In this document: in pieces, positions 50,084-57,158 of the stretch | How the letters are laid out: every line of letters begins with the position of its first letter | How positions within the stretch are numbered: the first letter of the stretch is position 1 | Assembly (NCBI GenBank): GCA_964398775.1 | Contig: CAYNND010000001.1 | Location: forward strand, 1 to 64,000 | Origin: CAYNND01 sp964398775 | GTDB taxonomy: Bacteria > Patescibacteriota > Minisyncoccia > Phycocordibacterales > UBA2100 | Direction of reading: 5' to 3' | DNA length: 64,000 nucleotides | Translations under genes and position numbers: made by a program | The notes under the pieces: model-generated | Told to the model about the DNA's origin: nothing | What the model saw: the letters and a program-made list of their open reading frames with translations, nothing else | The model's database searches: none

Positions 50084-50271
50084 ATTTATTTGTTCTTTGA
50101 ACCTTTCGGTCTCCCTGTCCCTCGCAACGTTTGTCCCAACTTGTGTGTCTCGACCATGACATTGACCCGTGCATCAGTACTAGACGGTGTTCCTTTGTTG
50201 ACTGATGCTCTGAGTGTTTTCAGTATATCTTGATTGTCTTTGCGATTCACCCAAAAATATGGTGACTGTCC
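50071..50271. mobile_element. 201-bp unit with terminal inverted repeats
   Basis: GGACAGTCACCATATTT (50,071-50,087) and AAATATGGTGACTGTCC (50,255-50,271) are perfect 17-nt inverted repeats. A further direct copy is at 50,812-50,834. I recall this word near REP-associated (Y1) transposase genes in many bacteria, so a REPIN-like or decayed transposon unit is likely; this was not checked. Confidence 0.6.
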
Positions 50272-50295
50272 GAATATTTCTATTTTATTATGCAA
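50086..50295 (-). pseudogene. remnant frame, possibly the C-terminus of a REP-associated tyrosine transposase
   Basis: 69 residues ending GQTLRGTGRPKGSKNK, a basic tail I associate with Y1/RAYT transposases and AT-hook-like motifs. The N-terminal part (GQSPYFWVNRKDN) is simply translation of the inverted repeat at 50,249-50,271. There is no HUH motif or catalytic Tyr, so it cannot be active. It lies within the 201-bp inverted-repeat unit. Confidence 0.4.
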
Positions 50296-50724
50296 TTAAG
50301 GATATATATCAATACTCAGCCCAAGACCTAAAGAAGCCATCTTTTTTATTATGTCATACTCTATAACTTCTCCTGAATTACCCTCAAGAAAGATGCCTAC
50401 GGAAACAAGTAGCGCACCGCCTGAATCTACATGCCTTAGTAACGACCCCTTTAGTGGTTCTAGTTCACCAACAAGAAGCAACAGCTCTTCAGAAAGTGCC
50501 TTATCGCTACTATATATTTTTTCTTTTGAATGCGCGAAACAGCAGTATGAGTCAGTGTGAACACCCACAAGCGGACCACCATCTTGAGCAAGTCTTGCAT
50601 TTCCTATATTCCAACTATTTACAAAGTGAAAGTGTGTTGTGTTCGCGATATCACCTTCGATAACTTCTATGCTCTGGGATGGGTGAGACACCCTCAATGA
50701 TATTTTATACGTATAAGGATTCAT
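50296..50724 (-). CDS. DUF4279 domain protein
   Basis: 142 residues from ATG 50724 (MNPYTYKISLRVSHPSQS). The pattern ISLRVSHPS-x2-I, W-x-IGNAR, GVHTDSYCCFAH, LSEELLLLVGELEPLKGSLL and GGALLVSVGIFLE matches DUF4279, a small cytoplasmic family common in toxin-immunity clusters and of unknown function. AT-rich relative to ilvA. It lies between ilvA and the inverted-repeat unit. Confidence 0.65.
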   Translation of the reverse strand: MNPYTYKISLRVSHPSQSIEVIEGDIANTTHFHFVNSWNIGNARLAQDGGPLVGVHTDSYCCFAHSKEKIYSSDKALSEELLLLVGELEPLKGSLLRHVDSGGALLVSVGIFLEGNSGEVIEYDIIKKMASLGLGLSIDIYP

Positions 50725-50811
50725 ATTTTTCAGCATGTATGAATTGGTCCATGGTTAATTATATCACCTTTTGTTGTACCAGTGATTATGTCTCCATTTG
50801 GCGCCTTCCCA

Positions 50812-50834
50812 ACCCAAAAATATGGTGACTGTCC
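50812..50834 (+). repeat. third copy of the TATGGTGACTGTCC motif
   Basis: Its 23 nt are identical to 50,249-50,271 (core AAAATATGGTGACTGTCC). It lies 30 nt from the ilvA stop, at the edge of the mini-island. Confidence 0.8.
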
Positions 50835-50863
50835 CAATTATTGTAAGCAAATGCAGTACTTTG

Positions 50864-52108
50864 CTAGACAAGAAATCTCCTCACTGGGCTGTTTTGCTCG
50901 AGGTATTCGTATGAGATGCCAAGGGTAGTCATACGCTCCATGAGTGGCTGCAAGTCATCTTTATGAGTCAACTCAACACCGACGAGCGCTGGGCCGCGCT
51001 CCTTGTTACTCTTCTTTACATACTCAAAGAGCGTGATGTCGTCCCGTGGACCGAGCGCGTTGTCGAGAAACTCTCGCAGCGCTCCAGGACGTTGACTGAA
51101 CTCAACTACAAAGTAGTGTTTCAAGCCTTTGTACACGAGTGCGCGCTCCATCACTTCTGGGTAACGACTGATGTCATTGTTCCCTCCTGATATAACACAC
51201 ACAACAGTCTTACCTTTGATTTCATCTCTAAGTTGTGCGAGTGCAGCGACAGAAAGTGCTCCTGCTGGTTCTGCGATGATGCCATCTGCTTGGTAGAGCC
51301 CTATCATCGCTTCGCACACTGCGCCTTCTGGAGTTCTCACTACCTGCTGCATCAAGTGCCGCGCTGTTTCAAACGTAAGTGTACCAATCGTAGCAACTGC
51401 TGCGCCGTCGACAAATTTGTCTATGTTTTGTACCGTCACTGGCTTTCCTGCTGCAAGCGCTGCCGTCATCGATGCAGCTCCTTGCGGCTCAACACCGATG
51501 ATATCAGTTGCGGGCGAAACTTCTTTGACATAGGTAGATACCCCAGCAACAAGACCGCCGCCGCCAATTGGAACAACGACAACATCTGGTTTCTGCTCAA
51601 GTTGTCGCAGAAACTCTTCTGCGACAGTTCCTTGCCCCGCTGCTACATACTCATTATCAAAGGGATGCACAAAGACACGGGATTCTTTTTCGCAAAACGT
51701 TTTTGCATGTTCATACGAATCATCAAAGGTGTCGCCGATAAGCTCTATCGTTACCCATGCACCACCAAGTACACGAACGCGTTCAACTTTTTGCTTCGGA
51801 GTATTTTTCGGCATGTATATCCATCCTTTCACCGAAAGTTTCGCACAGCTAAATGCAACACCTTGTGCGTGGTTTCCCGCGCTGGCACACACGACACCAC
51901 GGTCTCGTTCGCTGTGTGAGAGTTTTGAGATACAGTTGTACGCACCACGAAGCTTGTATGAACGAACTATCTGCAAATCTTCGCGCTTTAGAAAGATGCG
52001 CGCACCGTAGAGCTCAGAGAGACGCTGATTGTACTGCAGTGGCGTTTCCGTAACGACACCTTTGAGGCGTTTGTGTGCATCTCGCACAAGTTGTACTGAA
52101 AGTGTCAT
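50864..52108 (-). CDS. ilvA: threonine dehydratase (biosynthetic type)
   Basis: 414 residues from ATG 52108. PLP-enzyme motifs: IVRSYKLRGAYNCISKL with the PLP Lys, VCASAGNHAQGVAFSC, the glycine loop VVPIGGGGLVAGVSTYV and VVCVISGGNNDIS. The C-terminal ACT-like domain (KHYFVVEFSQRPGALREFLD) ends LEQNSPVRRFLV. It deaminates threonine to 2-oxobutanoate through a reactive enamine. The start is 1 nt after the ridA stop, so ridA-ilvA is an operon. The last 19 codons are duplicated at 49,540-49,596, at the other end of the island. No branched-chain synthesis genes are seen. Confidence 0.95.
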   Translation of the reverse strand: MTLSVQLVRDAHKRLKGVVTETPLQYNQRLSELYGARIFLKREDLQIVRSYKLRGAYNCISKLSHSERDRGVVCASAGNHAQGVAFSCAKLSVKGWIYMPKNTPKQKVERVRVLGGAWVTIELIGDTFDDSYEHAKTFCEKESRVFVHPFDNEYVAAGQGTVAEEFLRQLEQKPDVVVVPIGGGGLVAGVSTYVKEVSPATDIIGVEPQGAASMTAALAAGKPVTVQNIDKFVDGAAVATIGTLTFETARHLMQQVVRTPEGAVCEAMIGLYQADGIIAEPAGALSVAALAQLRDEIKGKTVVCVISGGNNDISRYPEVMERALVYKGLKHYFVVEFSQRPGALREFLDNALGPRDDITLFEYVKKSNKERGPALVGVELTHKDDLQPLMERMTTLGISYEYLEQNSPVRRFLV

Positions 52109-52109
52109 A

Positions 52110-52487
52110 CTAGTGTGTGAGTGCTGTGCAGGAAATCTCCACGCGCGCATCTTTTGGTAAACGAGCAACTTCGACAGTCACACGTGCAGGCAATACTGGT
52201 CCAATAAAGTATGTTGCATACACTCCGTTGAACTTTGCGAAATCATTCATATCCTTTAAATACACTTCTGTTTTAACTACATCCGTGAGTGTTACCCCTG
52301 CTGCATTGAGCACCGCTTTCAGGTTTTCACATACCTGCCGTGTTTGTTCTTCTATATCCCCACCTATGAATGTTCCGTCCTGTTTGAGCGGTATTTGTCC
52401 TGAACAGAATAAAAATCCTTGCGCACGAACTGCTTGAGAATAAGGGCCGACGGCTGCTGGTGCTTGTGTTGTATGAATATGTTCCAT
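52110..52487 (-). CDS. ridA: reactive intermediate/imine deaminase RidA
   Basis: 125 residues of the RidA/YjgF family: APAAVGPYSQAVRAQGFLFC, SGQIPLKQDGTFIGGDIEEQ, KTEVYLKDMNDFAKFNGVYA and PARVTVEVARLPKDARVEIS, the latter with the conserved substrate-binding Arg. RidA hydrolyses the 2-aminocrotonate/2-aminoacrylate released by IlvA, the gene that follows 1 nt later. This is a clear metabolic pair. Confidence 0.95.
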   Translation of the reverse strand: MEHIHTTQAPAAVGPYSQAVRAQGFLFCSGQIPLKQDGTFIGGDIEEQTRQVCENLKAVLNAAGVTLTDVVKTEVYLKDMNDFAKFNGVYATYFIGPVLPARVTVEVARLPKDARVEISCTALTH

Positions 52488-52510
52488 AATATTTTAAAAA
52501 TTGCAGTAAA

Positions 52511-52539
52511 AGAAAAGCCCTCAGATGGAGGGCTTTTCT
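52511..52539 (-). terminator. terminator of the 52,677 gene
   Basis: AGAAAAGCCCTC and GAGGGCTTTTCT with a 5-nt loop, T-run on the minus strand. Nothing else is visible between 52,540 and 52,676. Confidence 0.85.
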
Positions 52540-52676
52540 GTATCTATAGAGTGCTAGACACAAAGAAGACCTCCATCAAAGGGGAATAATAATCGCAATA
52601 ATGATGAGTCCTCCGCAAAGCTTCATGTGCAGTGATTGTAGTACATCGATACGGAAATGGCAATTATGGATTGCAC

Positions 52677-53237
52677 TTAGATAAGGCCGTAGTAGCCGAG
52701 TGAGAGATAGATGACGAGATATGCAAAAACACCAGGAAGCATCGCGACGATTGAGATACCGAATGCATTCCATTTTGTGATACCTGCAATCGCACTGATA
52801 CCCTGCAGCATAAGTACAAAGGCATATACAGAGAAAACGACGAACACGACAAGTAGAGCAACTGCCTGAAGTGGCTGTGCAACAGTCATAAGATACCCAA
52901 GGACAGCTGTGACAACGGTCATTCCTCCTGTTGTCACTATATCCATAGTGAGTACTTCTGCATAAGTAAATGGAACGGTAGCGCTTTTGTTGAGAATACG
53001 AGTTGCAAAATACACGAATGACGCAATGCACAGCATTCCTCCGAGCGCGCTGAGTGCAATTGCAACTGGTGAGAGTGCCGCACCCGGAACAAAGACTGCA
53101 GTTGCCTGACTGATGCAGATGATGATGAGTGTCGCTATTATCCCATCTTCAAGTGATGCCGTACGCAATGTCTCGCGTGTTGGTATGACCCCGAAGAGAA
53201 AGTCGAACGTCGCCGTAAAAATAGATGCAAGTGTCAT
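52677..53237 (-). CDS. multi-pass membrane protein (Yip1-like)
   Basis: 186 residues with five hydrophobic helices (for example DGIIATLIIICISQATAVFV, IALSALGGMLCIASFVYFAT, and VALLVVFVVFSVYAFVLMLQ). A short amphipathic N-terminus contains FGVIPTRETL. The helix layout and the GISAIAGITKWNAFG segment resemble bacterial Yip1-domain proteins, with modest certainty. Function unknown. Confidence 0.6.
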   Translation of the reverse strand: MTLASIFTATFDFLFGVIPTRETLRTASLEDGIIATLIIICISQATAVFVPGAALSPVAIALSALGGMLCIASFVYFATRILNKSATVPFTYAEVLTMDIVTTGGMTVVTAVLGYLMTVAQPLQAVALLVVFVVFSVYAFVLMLQGISAIAGITKWNAFGISIVAMLPGVFAYLVIYLSLGYYGLI

Positions 53238-53322
53238 GTGCTATGGCTACTTCAATAATGTCTGTATTGTCCCATGGTGACTGATGGCACACAAGAGCTC
53301 ACCAAAGTTTGTATGCCTACTA

Positions 53323-53350
53323 TTGACGCACACGTACACTTCTGTATACT
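53323..53350 (+). promoter_or_regulatory. promoter of the leader peptide/kinase unit
   Basis: TTGACG (53,323-53,328), 16-nt spacer, TATACT (53,345-53,350). The ATG of the short frame begins 6 nt later. Confidence 0.75.
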
Positions 53351-53356
53351 CAAATC

Positions 53357-53428
53357 ATGACACAGTTTTTTAGCACACGTCGTACAAACATCTCAGCCTT
53401 CGGCTCAGCTGTTTGTGTGTGCAACTAA
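53357..53428 (+). CDS. possible leaderless leader peptide (23 residues)
   Basis: Starts MTQFFSTRRTNIS and ends SAVCVCN, stop TAA at 53,426. Its ATG is 6 nt after TATACT. The coding region overlaps one arm of a long-range stem (CATCTCAGCC), which could couple its translation to folding of the leader of the kinase-like gene. Coding status uncertain. Confidence 0.45.
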   Translation: MTQFFSTRRTNISAFGSAVCVCN

Positions 53429-53467
53429 CTCTCACCTACGAACACCTCAGCCGGATAGGCTGAGATG
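53388..53467 (+). promoter_or_regulatory. attenuator-like leader with alternative stems
   Basis: CATCTCAGCC (53,390 region) is perfectly complementary to GGCTGAGATG (53,457 region). The second arm can alternatively form the local hairpin CTCAGCC-GGATA-GGCTGAG. The first arm can form a small TTCG-capped hairpin. Such mutually exclusive structures are typical of attenuation. No strong U-tract follows. Confidence 0.55.
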
Positions 53468-53499
53468 GTCTTTGCCTGCCGGAGTGAATGGAGAGTCGC

Positions 53500-53970
53500 A
53501 TGACACACATGCGCAAGAATGCATTTGTGAAGGTTACCGGAGATTTGCTTGAGCACCCCCGAGTGCTGAAGTGGCTCCGTCGACTTGCGCGACAATTTCA
53601 CGTTGTCGTGTGCACAGGAGGTGGTACGCAGATTAACGAGGCGCTCACCGCTGCAGGATACACGCTTTCAAAGCATGGTCCACTCGGTCGAGAACTCGCC
53701 ACGTTTGCAGAACGCCAACTTGCTCGCAATGTACTCGAAGAGAACAAAGGACTGCTCGAGGATAGGCTCGTTCGCGAGGGCATCCATGCCCGCGTCGTCG
53801 CTCCCGTCCTCGATATTGGGGATGTGCTCTGTCACATCAATGGTGACACGTTCCTACAGACTGCATACATCGGGTTTGATATGCTGTTTGTGGTTACGAC
53901 GAAGGACCGCGCTGCTACCAAGCACGATTCCTTCAAGCATCTTCCTAAAGTGCGTGTTCGCTCGTTCTAA
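53500..53970 (+). CDS. small amino-acid-kinase-fold protein
   Basis: 156 residues from ATG 53500, with GGAGAG upstream at good spacing; ATG 53488 is also in frame. Features of the amino acid kinase fold: FVKVTGDLLEHPRVLKWL, VVVCTGGGTQINEAL (glycine-rich phosphate loop), then a compact C-terminal half with LDIGDVLCHINGDTFLQTAY and a final VVTTKDRAATKHD. It is about half the length of NAG or uridylate kinases, so it may be a minimal or regulatory kinase-like protein; the substrate is unknown. Monocistronic, with its own promoter, leader and terminator. Confidence 0.65.
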   Translation: MTHMRKNAFVKVTGDLLEHPRVLKWLRRLARQFHVVVCTGGGTQINEALTAAGYTLSKHGPLGRELATFAERQLARNVLEENKGLLEDRLVREGIHARVVAPVLDIGDVLCHINGDTFLQTAYIGFDMLFVVTTKDRAATKHDSFKHLPKVRVRSF

Positions 53971-53988
53971 ACCACACTATTCATGCCG

Positions 53989-54021
53989 CCGCGTTGCGCT
54001 CTGCGCAACGCGGCATTTTTT
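53989..54021. terminator. bidirectional terminator
   Basis: CCGCGTTGCG and CGCAACGCGG form a perfect 10-bp stem with a T-run on the plus strand. It ends the kinase-like gene and reaches the stop of the convergent ZIP gene. Confidence 0.9.
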
Positions 54022-54826
54022 ATAACTGCAGCAAGACAAGACTCAGCGCCATCACTGCCATACCCATCATGACGCCGGTAATAGCTACATGGTGCTCACC
54101 ATACTCTTCTGCAGCTGGAAGCAATTCATCAAGCGAGATATAGACCATAATGCCTGCTACTCCAGCGAAAATGGCACCATACATAAGTCCATTCATAAAT
54201 GGCATCAGGAGCAAGAAGCCAATTGCTGCACCGACTGGCTCTGCGAGACCTGAGAGAAAAGAATACTTAAATGCTTTCCACTTATCTTTGGTTGCATAGT
54301 ACAGCGGCACCGAGACAGCGATACCTTCGGGGATGTTATGTATCGCAATTGCAATTGCGATGCTTACACCAAGAGTCGGATCCTGAAGTGCTCCGATAAA
54401 CGTTGCAAGTCCTTCTGGGAAATTGTGGATACCGACTGCAAGCGCTGTAAAAACCCCCATACGCATCAAGGCATGATGCTTGTGGTCATCCTCTGACATG
54501 TGGGACATCTCATGCGGGTTTGCCTCAAGTGGTATAAGCCGGTCAATAATCGCTGCAAGCGCGACACCACAAAAGAAACCGACTGTTGCGTAGAGGTATG
54601 CGTAATTTGCTGGGTATATTTGCGCGAGAGCTGTCTGTGCCTTTGGGAAAATCTCAACGAGTGATACATATATCATCACGCCCGCAGAAAATCCGAGTGA
54701 TGCTGCAAGAAATCGTGGACTAAATGACTTACTAAAAAAAGCATACACACTCCCGATACCTGTCGAGAGTCCTGCGAGCACTGTGAGTGTGAACGCGAAG
54801 ATAATTGCACTTGAAGAAAATTCCAT
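54020..54826 (-). CDS. ZIP family metal transporter (ZupT-like)
   Basis: 268 residues with eight hydrophobic helices. The two metal-binding helices carry AVGIHNFPEGLATFIGAL and IAIHNIPEGIAVSVPLYYA (HNxPEG twice). A His-rich loop (HMSEDDHKHHALM) lies between. It imports divalent cations such as Zn or Fe. It stands alone, opposite the kinase-like gene. Confidence 0.92.
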   Translation of the reverse strand: MEFSSSAIIFAFTLTVLAGLSTGIGSVYAFFSKSFSPRFLAASLGFSAGVMIYVSLVEIFPKAQTALAQIYPANYAYLYATVGFFCGVALAAIIDRLIPLEANPHEMSHMSEDDHKHHALMRMGVFTALAVGIHNFPEGLATFIGALQDPTLGVSIAIAIAIHNIPEGIAVSVPLYYATKDKWKAFKYSFLSGLAEPVGAAIGFLLLMPFMNGLMYGAIFAGVAGIMVYISLDELLPAAEEYGEHHVAITGVMMGMAVMALSLVLLQL

Positions 54827-54861
54827 ATGCTTCTATTCTAATGAAATAATATACAGACTAT

Positions 54862-55845
54862 TTACTGCTCGATTGTAATGATTGAATTGCAAGTACTCGT
54901 ACCAAGTCGGTTTCCAACAGTAACGGTAAATGGCGCCTCACCGGCACGCACGACTGCTGTATGCTCAAATGGAAACCTAAGTGCACTCTGTGGTGTCGTT
55001 GGTCGTGTGTTTCCAAATGCAAATGTCTCAATATCAGAGCCGCCGATAGTGTACGTGATTGTCTCCCCATCCTTTACGCGATTCTTAGAGGGAACAATGG
55101 TGCATGTTGGAAGCTCGTGAGCTTGAGAGCGTGTACGGAAGAGGATGGTGTCAGCATGATATGTCCCTTTCTCGTCGCGACAGAGCAGACGATAGCGCTG
55201 ATCTTGGTAGAGTGGGTCAGTATCGCGCTTCCCTATCCCAGCAACAGTTTTCATCCATGTCGAAGAAACTTGCGCATCGCTCTTATACAGAAAAACGATA
55301 AAGGAACAGGTTAGTGTTTTAGGGATATCCCACTGCAATTCATAGTGTGAACCAAGCGCGGCTGGAACTTCACGATATGCGAGTTCTATGTTTTGGTGTG
55401 GCAATGGTTTCATTAAAATTGCGCCAATTGCTTTACTGCGGTCAAACGATACTGCAAGTGGAGAGCCTGATGTCGGCTCTATATACGTCGCACCAGTATG
55501 CTCAGTTGCCTGCGTCACAAACGAAGGTGTCTTGAGAGATGAAGGCGTCTGTACTGGAGATGGTGCGACTGCAGGAGTCTTTTTCTGTGCTTCGGGACGC
55601 TTGACCTTGGGGTATGCACCAGTAACAACTTCAGGTTGCTTCAGCTTTTCACGCACACCTCGCAGCTCTGAAAGTGCGCCGTTCAATGCTTCATCTTCGT
55701 ATGTTTGTACTAGCTGCTGTGATTCTGCAACTGGCTCAGGTCGTGCAGGAACCCGCGGCTGCTCTGCCGTCTGTGGAGCTTGCACACCAAACAAAGCTGT
55801 GACGCTTACAAGCATGGTGGAAAGTAGCTGACTCAAATACTCCAT
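54862..55845 (-). CDS. secreted hypothetical protein with C-terminal Ig-like domain
   Basis: 327 residues. A short hydrophobic N-terminus (LLSTMLVSVTALFGVQAPQ), probably a signal peptide, is followed by a Pro/Lys/Thr-rich low-complexity region (about 25-110) and a central domain (YREVPAALGSHYELQWDIPK). The C-terminal Ig-like fold has TCTIVPSKNRVKDGETITYT and a Cys at each end, likely a disulfide. A related pattern occurs in Parcubacteria pilus or cell-wall proteins. Function unknown. Confidence 0.65.
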   Translation of the reverse strand: MEYLSQLLSTMLVSVTALFGVQAPQTAEQPRVPARPEPVAESQQLVQTYEDEALNGALSELRGVREKLKQPEVVTGAYPKVKRPEAQKKTPAVAPSPVQTPSSLKTPSFVTQATEHTGATYIEPTSGSPLAVSFDRSKAIGAILMKPLPHQNIELAYREVPAALGSHYELQWDIPKTLTCSFIVFLYKSDAQVSSTWMKTVAGIGKRDTDPLYQDQRYRLLCRDEKGTYHADTILFRTRSQAHELPTCTIVPSKNRVKDGETITYTIGGSDIETFAFGNTRPTTPQSALRFPFEHTAVVRAGEAPFTVTVGNRLGTSTCNSIITIEQ

Positions 55846-55863
55846 AGTCAGAGTGTAGCACGC

Positions 55864-56613
55864 CTAGGATTCGTGCTCATGCCGAGCATTCCAGTACGCA
55901 CAGTAATCGCATGATGGACGAGAGTCAGGCAGACCATCATGGTCCAAACATTTTTTAATATCGTAGAGTGTTGGCTCGACCCACGCATCATCACCTGTGT
56001 ACGGGATAAGGTGCACTTCAAATTCAAGCTTCTTGTCAAAGCCTGCTCTATCCATCATACCGGTGCAGTAGACAAAGTATCCGGTACTAGAAACTGTCAG
56101 ACCATTTTTTCGCAACAACCATTGATAGACTTCCATCTGCCGTTTGTAGCCTATGTGCCACTCTTTATCGAGTGCTGTCACAGCCTCCTCTTTCCCTGTT
56201 GCTTTATAGTCGACGACAATATACTCACCTGCACTGTTAATCCACAAGTCATCGATTGCACCAGTCACAAGGAATTCAGTATCTTCGTGGAAATGCGTAA
56301 TGCCACCGAAGTTACGTCGCCATTCGTCTATCGAGTCGTGTGCGACGGGACGCGCATCAATGCCGTATTCTTTTTGTAGTGGGTGCTGCTCACCGTGAGC
56401 TCGGTGTACATCAAACTCCTGTTTCAATAAATGATCGACTGCACTATTGAGCGCAAACGGAAATCCCGGAACACGCTTCACTCCAAGTTTGTTATCAATA
56501 TAAAAACAACGCGGGCATTCTATAAATAAGTCAATTTTAGACCGACTCAATTTCCAGTTTTTTCCACCATAATTCCAAGCCGCGCCTCGCTGTGCACTGT
56601 AGTATTCAGACAT
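55864..56613 (-). CDS. PD-(D/E)XK nuclease-superfamily protein (RecB/Cas4-like)
   Basis: 249 residues. LSRSKIDLFIECPRCFYIDN at the start, then the nuclease core: TGAIDDLWINSAGEYIVVDY with the Asp and the D-Y-K-A motif (VVDYKATGKEE), and QMEVYQWLLRKNG. Cys pairs ECPRC near the N-terminus and CDYCAYW near the C-terminus could bind an Fe-S cluster as in Cas4 and AddB. There is no helicase part and no CRISPR array in the window. A DNA repair or DNA-processing role is likely. Confidence 0.82.
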   Translation of the reverse strand: MSEYYSAQRGAAWNYGGKNWKLSRSKIDLFIECPRCFYIDNKLGVKRVPGFPFALNSAVDHLLKQEFDVHRAHGEQHPLQKEYGIDARPVAHDSIDEWRRNFGGITHFHEDTEFLVTGAIDDLWINSAGEYIVVDYKATGKEEAVTALDKEWHIGYKRQMEVYQWLLRKNGLTVSSTGYFVYCTGMMDRAGFDKKLEFEVHLIPYTGDDAWVEPTLYDIKKCLDHDGLPDSRPSCDYCAYWNARHEHES

Positions 56614-56640
56614 ACCATAATCGTACTCCTCACGTCATAA

Positions 56641-56668
56641 AAAACAACCGCCATGCGGCGGTGGTTTT
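56641..56668 (-). terminator. terminator after the DUF5666-like gene
   Basis: AAAACAACCGCC and GGCGGTGGTTTT with an ATGC loop, directly after the minus-strand stop at 56,674; it ends the export operon. Confidence 0.85.
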
Positions 56669-56673
56669 CGGTA

Positions 56674-57129
56674 TTACTGTTGTGCTGGCGCAGATGGTGG
56701 CGTCCCTCGCATCGGGAATGCCATACCTGCTGGGCGTATATTCACTGATTGGGCAGTGACGCTCCCATCTTGGTTTGGTGTTCCGTTTATCATGACATTC
56801 TTACCTATAGCTACATCTGCGACAGTACCTTTTGTAGCATTCATAACTTCAGTACTTTCAGTGACGAGCACTATCTTTGTACTTCCATCTTGCGCTTTTA
56901 CCGTCACACTTGTCTCGTCTTTCGCGATAACTTCTCCTGCGGCGAAACCTGCACCTCGCTGCCCTCGTCCCATACCAGGACCACGTTGTCCTCCCTCACG
57001 ACCTGACCACTGACCGCGAGCACCTTCTGGCGCTGAACTCTTTGGTACTGCAAAATACCCGGCAGCACCTCCGAGGAGAAATACTCCGACAAGCGCTCCG
57101 ATAACTTCTTTTTGTTTAAATGTTTCCAT
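56674..57129 (-). CDS. membrane-anchored DUF5666-like protein
   Basis: 151 residues. One N-terminal membrane helix (IGALVGVFLLGGAAGYFAV), an Arg/Gly/Gln-rich linker (GQRGPGMGRGQRGAG), then a small beta domain AGEVIAKDETSVTVKAQDGS and VADVAIGKNVMINGTPNQDG typical of DUF5666. It lies 30 nt after the MacB-like permease and before the operon terminator, so it may be an accessory subunit of that exporter. Confidence 0.75.
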   Translation of the reverse strand: METFKQKEVIGALVGVFLLGGAAGYFAVPKSSAPEGARGQWSGREGGQRGPGMGRGQRGAGFAAGEVIAKDETSVTVKAQDGSTKIVLVTESTEVMNATKGTVADVAIGKNVMINGTPNQDGSVTAQSVNIRPAGMAFPMRGTPPSAPAQQ

Positions 57130-57158
57130 ATATATTTTTTAATAATACACATTAATAA

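Larger units (their letters stand above)
49597..50863. mobile_element. 1.27-kb mini-island at the ilvA 3' end
   Basis: The segment is bounded by the two 57-nt ilvA ends and is visibly AT-rich. It contains three minus-strand frames (49,637; 50,086; 50,296) and three copies of a TATGGTGACTGTCC motif. There is no integrase, so it would be a cargo fragment, a decayed element, or one moved in trans. Confidence 0.65.
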
